A stretch of DNA of 64,000 nt, from assembly GCA_021018995.1 (NCBI GenBank), contig JAJIZI010000018.1, forward strand, positions 620,001-684,000, read 5' to 3'. Shown piece after piece: positions 55,612-64,000 of this stretch (position 1 is its first letter; each line of letters begins with the position of its first letter). The stretch comes from Chloranthus sessilifolius (Eukaryota > Streptophyta > Magnoliopsida > Chloranthales > Chloranthaceae). The notes beneath the pieces are model-generated. The model was not told the DNA's origin. It saw only the letters and a program-made list of their open reading frames with translations, and did not search any database. A program made the translations under genes and the position numbers.

Positions 55612-58100
55612 CTAATAACTGGGGTCAAAATCTGTATCATAAGTTGGTTCAATTGGCTCAGAACTTGAGTCACTGTCAGAATCAGAACTAGAATCAGTAT
55701 TGGAGTCCGAACTTGATTGAGCTTTCTCCTGGATAGTGTTCTGCAGCTGACTGTATTCCTCTGATTTTATCTTTTTGGTGAGGCCAATGTACTTGCCAAG
55801 TCTAATGGTCTTCAATTTTTCCTGGTCAAGCTGTGCTTGTAACATGGTCACCTTGTGCTGCTCACTCCTAACCATCTGAAAGGTTTGGCCCAGCAAGTCC
55901 TTCATTTTCTCTCTCTCAAATTTCATAAATAACTCTAACTTCCGAATCTGGTTTTCATAAGGGGTTCGAATGTAGGCTTGTAAATCAGCTAACCCTTTTA
56001 GAACATCTATGCAGATATAGGGATTTTCTTCCATGGCTCGTGTAAGGGAGGCAAATCGGGGAAGGGGGATGGAATTGTAGGGGACCAAAGGTATCCCAGC
56101 TGTGGGAGGGGGGGAAGAAGTGTCCAAAAGGAGGACTTCAGCATCGGTCTAAGTGGCTTGCTCAGAGAAAGTGCGGAGTGGTGAAGGGGATGCAACCAGA
56201 GGGACTTCAGGTTCAGTTTGGGTTGCATGGGTAGTAGTGGTGGGGGTGGGCAGATCAAGCAATACTACCTCTGGCTCAGTTTGGGTAGCATGGGAATCAA
56301 CAGTAGGTAAAGGGGTAATGGTGGTTGTGTGTGATGTGAAGTCTAAGGTTTGGAGCAGGTCATTGGTCACAGACTTGTTTTCTGTGTTGATTTGGAGTTG
56401 GGCTAGGATGGATTGGAGGTAGGCAAGTATTTGGGTACTAAAGGCAGGTGGGGGAGAGGTGGGCATAGCAGGGATTGGTACAACTGAAGTGGAGGGTGGT
56501 GGTGCAATGGTCAGAAAGGAGAGGTAGGTAAGGAGTGAAATGATGAGGGTCGTGTATAGGGATAGGTTCAAGCCCCATGGTTTCAAAAATAGATCCCATT
56601 AAGGAAGAATAAGCCTCAGAGTGAAAGGCTGTGGTCGTGTATGGGATACTTGTGTGGGCTGAATGAGCAGTGAATTTGAGGGGCTTTGGAGCAGAGAGTA
56701 GGGGGAGATGGGGCAAGACAATTGCCTAAAACATGGTCATTGGTGGGAGAGATTGGTGGGTGAGTATGGTTGGAGTGGTTGGTGTAGAGGGGGAAATCTA
56801 TAATTGGAATAATGGAGGGTATGGGAGATGGGACAGCTGGGATAGGTGAAGTGGCAGGGGCTGGAATAGGGGAGGAGGGTGAAAGGCCAACTTCCTCAAA
56901 AATTGGTGCAGCTGAAGAGCTGGTCACCATGGGAAGGAAAGTTTCTTCAACAATGGGTGCAGCTAAAGAGCTGGTCACCACAGGGTCTGGCAGAGCTGCT
57001 TCGAGAAGTGGTGCATCTAAAGAGCTGGTCACCACAGGTTCTACCAAAACTGGTACTAAGGGAACTGCAGGGGCAGGTTCAGTGTGTTCATTACCACCGC
57101 AAGAGCAGTGTAGGTTCATCTTCTCTCTCGTCTGCTCAAGATGGCTTGGCTTGTAGTCCAAGCCTTTTTCCCAAAATTGTGAGGAGCAATGACTTCAAAT
57201 GGCTCCTCATTATCAATGTCAAACTTGGCTCTGAGGAGGGCTGTGATCAATCTACCAAATGGGAGGCCAGCTAATTTCTGCTCCTTTTTCAACTTGGCAC
57301 TAATATCAGCCATGGCTTCAAAAATTAACATAGGGGCATTGAAAAACTGCCCCTTAGAAAAGTGAAAGAGTGCCTCCAAAATTGGTGTTCTCCTCTTGGT
57401 CAGTGCCTGTAACATAAAAACTTCCCCTCAAAATGGAGTCCATCAATAGAAATTGGGGGGCTAGGTCTCTCCTCATGATGGACTGTCCAGTGCCCACAAT
57501 TCCTTGGGTCAAATGTGCTACCATTTCTCTAAAGGAGGCTGTTTCTGGAGCAGCCAATGGACCAGTAGGATCAAATTGGAAGGGTATCTCCAAAACATTC
57601 CCTATATCTTCAAATGTGACCGTAAGATCACAATCATCAATAAAGATAACTAGGGTAGGGACATCAGCATCACTTTCAGTGACCTTGATTAGGTTTTGGT
57701 ACCATAACTTCACCATTCGTGGGTAAATTTTCTCTGGCAAAGGGGTAAAGATATTGCTTAGTGCGGCATCCCTTATGTATCTTAAAGATAACAGGCACTC
57801 CGGTTTGTTGACAAAAAAAGTTTCGTCCACAATCAGCTCAGGAATTAACTTCTGAGCTTCAATGAATGGATTTGGCAGTACCAAATGTATAGGTAGAGGA
57901 GGAAGCTCAGGCTCAGGACTAGCAGCAGAGATGGGTTCCTCATGTCTCACTTTCTTCCCTTTCTCCACCCTATCCGCTTTATCCATAGATAGTTTTGTTT
58001 TGGCTGAAGTTTTGGCTTTTCCCTTTGGGGTAGGTTTGCTAACTTTCTTAGCAGAGGATTTTGGGAACATGGTAGCCAACGATTTCTCTGCTTTTCCCAT
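55612..58100 (-). pseudogene. ORF3 protein of element C (several breaks)
   Basis: ATG at 58098-58100 starts MGKAEKS, matching A. The frame is open further upstream to 58328, but that 76-residue extension does not align with A. The basic N-terminus (PSAKKVSKP-type; KTSAKTKLSMDKADR), globular domain (HLTQGIVGTGQSIMRRDLAP), VTSSLAAP repeats, helical segment and acidic tail (ending TYDTDFDPSY at 55612) are all present. Breaks are a frameshift near 57400, another near 57120, more near 56600, and a CAG-to-TAG stop near 56150. The tail encoded by 56127-55612 is intact and nearly identical to A. Confidence 0.82.
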
Positions 58101-58389
58101 TCGAAATTGACGTATGAAAATGCCCACAACAGATGCTGACACAAATTGAAAATTTTCAAATGATAAACAGAGAGAATGTGCAGAGAAATACCGAGATCTA
58201 GGGTTTTTAATTGAACGAGTTGTATGCTTGAAGAAATCCCCCAGACTAGAACCTAAAATCCTTCTCTGAAAACCCAAATGATCGAACAAAGGTGAAGAAA
58301 AATGTAGCAAGCTTCTCAAATTGCGCAAGGAAAGAACGAAGTAGGGTTTCCGTAGAACAGGTCGCTCTTCAGAAAGCCTTCGAATATGA

Positions 58390-58780
58390 AACCCCTACTT
58401 CGAAAGGGTTTAAATATACTCAGAGTTAATTTCGCAAAGTTCTTTATAAGTTTTCAAAAAGTTCCAAAATAGACCTTCAGACAACTGTGAATGGCATCAG
58501 TACCATTCAAAAAGTTAAGAGCTTCAGAAACATCTTTTCAAAAAGAAATTAGCTTCAGAACTATCTTTTCGAAAAGAAAATAGCTTCAGAACCAACTATT
58601 AGAAAAGGAAATCTTTGCTTTCGAGCAGTTCGTTGCATATCCAGAGTCTTTTCGAAAAGTAAATTGAACTTTGCGAAACGAGAATTATTACTTTGCGACT
58701 TAATTTGGAGCATATTTAAACCATGCGAAAAGAGACAAATCATGAATAAAAACAGAAACAAAGAAACTAAGCAAAAACTA
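58390..58780. promoter_or_regulatory. Motif array between pol and ORF3, element C
   Basis: Counterpart of 7476-7925 in A, with CTTTTCGAAAAG-type motifs (for example near 58565 and 58648) and TTTCGCAAAG near 58430. A minus-strand TATA-like GTATATTTAAACCC lies at about 58408-58424. It has fewer perfect copies than A; several CG cores have become CA or TG. Confidence 0.52.
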
Positions 58781-58814
58781 TGAAATAAAAAACATAATGT
58801 ACAGTTATCCACCA

Positions 58815-59204
58815 TCAGATTTTTGGAGGTTCGTGATGATGATGGGCAAAGACATGGCTCCCGGTATTTTCAATGCATGGTTTGAGCCTCTGACCATTTA
58901 CTTTCAGGATTCTTCCATTACTTGGATCAAGGATGTCAACAGCTCCCGAAGGGGCTGTCTGAATGACAGTGTATGGCCCTTCCCATCTGGATCTCAGCTT
59001 TCCTGGGAAAAACTTGAGTTTTGAGTTAAATAACCATACCTTAGAGACAGCTGTGAACTCTTTTCTCAATAAATTTTTATCATGGAAAGTTTTGACTTTC
59101 TCTTTGTACAATCTTGAATTTGTGTATGCATCCATTCTCAGCTCCTCCAACTCAGCAAGTTGCAGTTTCCTGTCATTACCAGCAGTAGTTAGATCCATGT
59201 TCAA
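58815..59204 (-). pseudogene. pol (IN C-term): Integrase C-terminal domain, element C (domain intact)
   Basis: It reads [56 protein letters not shown] and VNGQRLKPCIEN and ends at 58815. It retains the WEGPYTV module that is deleted in A. It is separated from the main integrase by a GAG-to-TAG stop near 59236. Confidence 0.88.
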
Positions 59205-59237
59205 AGTTTTAATTGCCCAAAAAGCTTTATATTCTAA

Positions 59238-60948
59238 CTATACTGGTAAATGGCATGCTTTGCCATAGACCAACCTGAATGGGGACATACCGATTGGGGT
59301 TTTATAAGCTGTCCTGTATGCCCATAATGCATCATTCAGCTTAAAGGACCAATCCTTTCTGTCCTTCTTCACAGTCTTTTCTAAAATATGTTTGATTTCT
59401 CTATTGGAAATCTCCACTTGTCCACTGGTTTGTGGATGATATGGAGTGGCTACTCTATGAGTCACAGAGTATTTTTTCAATAAAGTTTCAAAATGTTTAT
59501 TACAAAAATGGCTTCCCCCATCACTTATAATGGCTCTGGGAAAACCAAACTTGGAAAAAATGTGATCCTTAAGAAATTTAAGAACCACTTTGTGATCGTT
59601 TGTTTTAGTGGCTGTGGCTTCAATCCATTTGGATACATAATCTACAGCTACTAAAATGAAATTATACCCATTGGAAGGAGGAAAAGGACCCATAAAGTCT
59701 ATCCCCCAAACATCAAACAACTCAACTACCAAAATAGGCTGTAAAGGCATTGAGTTTCTCTTGGAAATGCTGCCCAATTTCTGACAGTTTTGGCAAGACT
59801 TACAACGCTGCAGAGCATCTTTGAAAAGTGTAGGCCAATAAAATCTGCACTGCAAAACCTTTGCAGCAGTTTTGTTTCCACTAAAATGACCTCCACAAGC
59901 CTGTTCATGACACATAGAAAGTATTCTATGAAATTCTTGGTCAGGGACACATTTTCTTATTATTTGGTCTGCACAATTCTTAAACAGATGAGGATCTTCC
60001 CAGATGAAATGTTTAACCTTTGCGAAGAAAAGATCTTTATCCATTTTATTCCAATGTTGAGGAATTCTTCCAGTAGCCAAAAAGTTGACTATGTTTGCAA
60101 ACCAAGGAGTGTGTACACTAATGGCAAAAAGTTGCTCATCAGGGAAAGATTCATTGATAGGCAGCCTATCAATTTCAGCAGTTAAAATTCTAGACAGGTG
60201 ATTAGCCACCACATTCTCCACCCCCTTTTTATCTTTGATCCGTAAATCAAATTCTTGTAATAGGAGAATCCACCTGATTAATCTTGGTTTGGTGTCCTTC
60301 TTAGACAGAAGGTATTTCAAAGCAGAGTGGTCAGTGAACACCACTATTTGTGAACCCAAGACATATGACCTAAATTTTTCTAAAGCAAAAACAATTGGCA
60401 GCAGCTCCTCAGTTGTTGTGTCATTGAGTTGCGCATCAATCATTGATCTACTGGCATAAGCTATGACATGAGGCAGCTTTTCTTTTCTCTGTCCAAGGAC
60501 AACTCCCAAAGCATAATCTGATGCATCACACATTAGTTCAAATGCTAATGAATAATCTGGAGACTGCAATATTGGAGCTGAAATCAAACAATTTTTTAGG
60601 AATTCAAAAGCCTTCATGCATTCATTATTGAATACAAAAGGGACATCTTGACACAGCAAATGACAAAGAGGTTTGGTTATTTTACTGAAGTCCTTAATGA
60701 ACCTTCTGTAAAATCCAGCATGTCCCAGAAAACTTCTGATTTGTTTAATGGTTTTGGGAGGTGGTAAATGTGCAATTAAATCAATTTTTGCTCTGTCCAC
60801 CTCAATGCCCTTGTGAGAAACAACATGGCCAAGGACAATGCCTTGGGTGACCATGAAATGGCTCTTTTCCCAGCTCAGAACTAGATTGGTTTCTTCACAT
60901 CTCTGTAATACCAATTTGAGATGATGTAAACACTGGGAAAAACTGTCT
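59238..60948 (-). pseudogene. pol (RNH-IN): RT end, RNase H and integrase, element C
   Basis: This open stretch of 558 codons has the same order as in A. RNase H shows [19 protein letters not shown] (one residue shorter than A, with Lys lost and Ala changed to Pro) and [10 protein letters not shown]. The integrase zinc finger is [10 protein letters not shown]...CKSCQNC. The core has [24 protein letters not shown] and [21 protein letters not shown] differs from A at the RNase H end. The upstream stop near 60950 is TAT to TAA compared with A. Confidence 0.92.
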
Positions 60949-60950
60949 CC

Positions 60951-61823
60951 TTAGATTGAAAAATCATCCATGAAAATCTCCATAAATTGGTCAATCATAT
61001 CAGAAAAAATGGAATACATGCATCTTTGAAAGGTAGCAGGAGCATTACAAAGACCAAAAGGCATTCTCCTATAGGCAAAAGTGCCAAAAGGGCAAGTGAA
61101 TGTGGTCTTTTCCTGATCTTGTGGGTACACAGGAATCTGGTTGTACCCAGAGTAACCATCAAGAAAACAGTAATAAGCTTTTCCTGCTAGCTTATCTAAA
61201 ATCTGATCAATGAATGGGAGGGGGAAATGGTCTTTTCTAGTCATTGTATTTAATTTTATGTAAACAATACAGACTCTCCACCCAGTTGTTTGTCTGGTTG
61301 ACATCAACTCACCAGAGTCTGCGGTTACAACAGTGATCCCAGATTTCTTAGGTACCACCTGTGTAGGTGCCACCCAAGCTGAATCTGAAATGGGGTAAAT
61401 GACCCCTGCATCCAACAACTTAACAACCTCTTTCATGACCACTTCTTGCATGTGAGGGTTCAGCCTCCTTTGCATTTCCCTAGAAGGCTTTGCATCTTCT
61501 TCCAAATGGATTTTGTGCATGCAAACAGCTGGACTGATTCCTCCCAAATCAGCAATAGTCCAGCCAATTGCCCTTCTATGTTCTTTAAAAACAACCAACA
61601 TCTCTTCCTCTTGCTCCTTTGTGAGGGAGGAAGAAATAATTGCAGGCAATGATTTATGATTTCCTAAAAACACATATTTCAAATTTTCTGGCAGCTGTTT
61701 TAGTTCTAAATCAGGTGGGCTGAGAAAAGAAGGTAACAAAGGTACCTTAGCTGTTTGTGGAAGAGGAAGAGTAGCAGGTTTCCAAGAAGAGAAACTTGCT
61801 GATTGATTATGCGTTTCTTGCAC
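60951..61823 (-). pseudogene. pol (RT): Reverse transcriptase, element C
   Basis: It opens in the linker (SASFSSWKPATLPLPQTAK) that is interrupted in A, then shows WVAPTQVVPKK, WRVCIVYIKLN (Asp replaced by Val and Arg by Ile relative to A), DHFPLPFIDQILD, YCFLDGYSGYNQI, YRRMPFGLCNAPATFQ and FMDDFSI followed by TAA. The catalytic FMDD pair is kept, but the IDYRKLN change would harm it. Confidence 0.92.
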
Positions 61824-62017
61824 AACATTTATTTCCTCAGAACTTGAGATACAAACTATTTTTTCTTCAGAATTTCCCCAAGCATCTTTAACATCTGTGG
61901 TGAAATCTTCACGTAGAAGCGTAAAGTCCCTTCTACAAGTTCATCCAATAGATCAACATGAAAACATTCTTGAGCTGAATTGAGGTCGTGATCCATTATA
62001 AACATTTAATTTTACCT

Positions 62018-63214
62018 TCATGTTTCCAAAAGAGACTTCCATAATACGACATGCATTGGATGCAAGCATTTGTCAGTAGCTGTGAATGGTCTTCCCAAAA
62101 TGACAGGGATGGAAGTTTTGCTTTTGGTTGGTTCCATGTCCAAAACTAGGAAATCAGCAGGATAGAAAAATTTATCTACTCCTACCAATACATCTTCATT
62201 CATTCCAACTGGCTTCCTTTCAGATCTGTCTGCTAGTTGTAACACCACATGAGTGGGTTTTAATTCTCCCAAACCTAGTTTCTCATATACAGAATATGAA
62301 AGTAGGTTGACACTAGCACCAAGATCTAATAAAGCCTTTTCAATGGTATGTTCCCCAATAATGCAAGGGATTGTGGGGATTCCAGGATCTTGAAGTTTAG
62401 GAGGTGTGGCAATGGATAACACTTGATTAATTCTTTCCACGGCAAAGACCTTCTTGGACAACTGTATCCTAGACTGTCTTTTGTGAGTGCAAACATCTTT
62501 AAAAAATTTTGCATATGCTGGAATTTGTTTGATTGCCTCAAGCAAAGGTAGATTTATCTTGACTTGCTTAAAAGTCTCCATCATTTCATCTATTTTTGTA
62601 TTCCTTTTATCAAAAGGAGATACAGATTTCATTGCCTGAGGAAATGGTAAATGAGGAACTAATTCTTCATCTACAGCTTTGGAAGCATTTTCAGAAACTT
62701 TTTGAATTTTTTGTTTTTCATTTTTTTGATTTTTCTGAGGTCTATCAGTACCCCCACTGCTATCATTATGTTGCTCTTGCTGCATATCTTTATCATTTTC
62801 CTCATTTTTTTCTTCTTCAGTACCCACTTTGTTATTTATAATTCTTCCACTTCTCAAAGTGGTGACAGTTTTCACTTCTTCATGTGAATTGGGAGCTTCT
62901 CCAACCATGAACTGTCCTTTGGGATTGTTGAAAGGTTGGCTGGGTAATTTTCCTTCCTCTCTTTTTGCCAAAGTATTTGAAAGTTGCCCCAATGTTTCTT
63001 CAATCTTCTTTATGTTCTGGCTGTGAAAATTTATAGTCTGAGTTAAAGATCCTAAATTCTTGAGTGAATTCAGGACTTGATCTTCAAAAGAAGGGGACCT
63101 GTAAGGGGTTTGAACTGGGGCAGACTGCTGCACAGGTTGTTGTGGAATGGCCTGCTGAAAATTTTGTTTGGCATAAAAATTCTGCTGATAAGGCTGTGCA
63201 GTTTTGAAAGGCAT
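62018..63214 (-). pseudogene. gag-pro: Gag C-terminal part and protease, element C
   Basis: A 398-codon open stretch: Gln-rich gag tail, TLRSGRIINNKVGTEEEKNE, KVSENASKAVDEELVPH (open here where A has a stop at 3495), KKVFAVERINQVLSIATP, LLDLGASVNLLSYS and VILGRPF. After GRPF a short insertion shifts the frame (about 62090), ending at 62018. The region 61824-62017 is a broken linker. Upstream, CAA to TAA near 63240 separates it from the rest of gag. Confidence 0.9.
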
Positions 63215-64000
63215 TTGATTCTTTGGTTGTTGCTGCTGTTAGGATTGATAATTCCCTTAGTTCCACCTCAAATTGGGGTGTCCTCTCTATGGATATTCAT
63301 TTGACTGAATCTGTCCAAATGATTGAGCAGCATGAGCTTGTTCCACCATTAAATCTGGGAACTGTGGTGCAGCAGGACATTGGTCAATTGAATGAGTAGG
63401 GGACTGGCATATCAGACATGCCTCCTATACTCTTGCAACATTTGGATTTTTAAGTGAATCCATCAATCTATCAAACTTTGTGATTAAATTTTCCATCTTT
63501 CTTTCCAACTCATTCACCTCATAAATCTTCCCTTTGGGGGGTTGGTGATTGTTCAACCTAGCAGGATTTTCAATATCTCTTGACAGAGATTCCTGTTGAG
63601 TTTAGTTTTCACCAATTACTTCAAACAAGTCCCAAACCTCCTCAACTATTTTTTGTATGTAACTTCCTCCATAGGAGGCATCCACCATATTTTTGCCTTT
63701 TTGATCAATTCCTTAAATCGTTCCCATGCTTCATGGAAAGTTTCAGTTGAGTTTTGTGAGAAGGAAATGATACTTTGTCTTAATTGACTTGTTTTAGACA
63801 TTGGGAAATATTTGGCTAAAAATTGACACTGCAAATCATTCCAAGAAGTGATACTATTTGGTGCTAACATAGATAACCATGCTCTAGCTTTATCCTTTAA
63901 TGAAAAAGGAAATGGCCTAAGCTTGGTTGCTTCTGGACCAAGTCCAGCTATGTTGAATGTGGTGCAAAGAGCCAAGAATTCATCCACATGTTTGTATGGA
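63215..64000 (-). pseudogene. gag: Gag N-terminal and middle part, element C (cut by window end)
   Basis: It starts beyond the window with DEFLALCTTFNIAGLGPEAT, FSLKDKARAWL and SITSWNDLQCQFLAKYFPMS; A has a stop in the last of these. About 67 bp present in A (2426-2492) are missing here near 63712, which shifts the frame after RFKEL. The zinc knuckle CLICQSPTHSIDQC (about 63375-63420) is intact as sequence. Confidence 0.88.

Larger units (their letters stand above)
52052..64000 (-). mobile_element. Element C: second copy of the A family, inverted
   Basis: Minus-strand Athila-type element, from its 3' LTR (low coordinates) to gag at the window end. It matches A closely across LTR, ORF3, pol and gag, so A and C form a widely spaced inverted pair. 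It is inserted in a Tat LTR at 52051/52052. The 5' LTR, PBS and gag start are outside the window. Its breaks are mostly different from those of A. Confidence 0.93.

Noticed and set aside
57862-58328. 76-residue N-terminal extension of C ORF3
   Set aside because: It does not align with A, where the same DNA is in a different frame; likely open by chance.

Overview
This window is plant nuclear DNA made almost entirely of nested, decayed Ty3/gypsy LTR retrotransposons. The evidence for a plant is the Athila-type gag-pol-ORF3 layout with primer-binding sites matching plant tRNA-Asp, and Tat-type elements with a second RNase H and LTRs starting TGTNGACACCC. I found no host gene, rRNA, tRNA gene or CRISPR array. 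The species cannot be named from sequence alone. The setting looks like pericentromeric or other gene-poor heterochromatin (inference).

Layout. (A) 1-14346, plus strand: an almost complete Athila-type element. The window cuts about 0.19 kb off its 5' LTR. It holds PBS, gag, protease, RT, RNase H, integrase, a spacer with a motif array, ORF3, a 1.6 kb noncoding tail and the 3' LTR. (G) about 14347-19150, plus strand: the end of a Tat-type element, with PPT and 3' LTR at 17536. (B) about 19150-29478, minus strand: a diverged Athila-type element with noncoding tail, ORF3, integrase, RNase H, RT, protease and part of gag, abutted by a 2.4 kb LTR at about 29479-31843. (D) about 32.4-52.05 kb, plus strand: at least one Tat-type element. 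It has a plant-mobile-domain-like ORF, gag, protease with G-patch, RT, two RNases H and integrase. It is broken at 44109 by another LTR (E), then scrambled LTR pieces follow, then a Tat 3' LTR from 51302. (C) 52052-64000, minus strand: a second copy of the A family, running off the window end inside gag.

All coding regions are broken by stops and frameshifts. Where two copies can be compared, or the family consensus is clear, most nonsense changes are C-to-T or G-to-A transitions, as expected of old methylated DNA.

The most unusual signal is not a gene. Several LTR families carry their own array of short, palindrome-like, CG-centred motifs in U3. In the A/C family the same motif array appears again between pol and ORF3, upstream of a TATA-like box. 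The Tat-like segments carry 21-bp near-perfect palindromes at a 47-48 bp period at three separate loci. The A, B and C elements also share a second, internal copy of the polypurine tract about 1.6 kb upstream of the 3' LTR in A and C.
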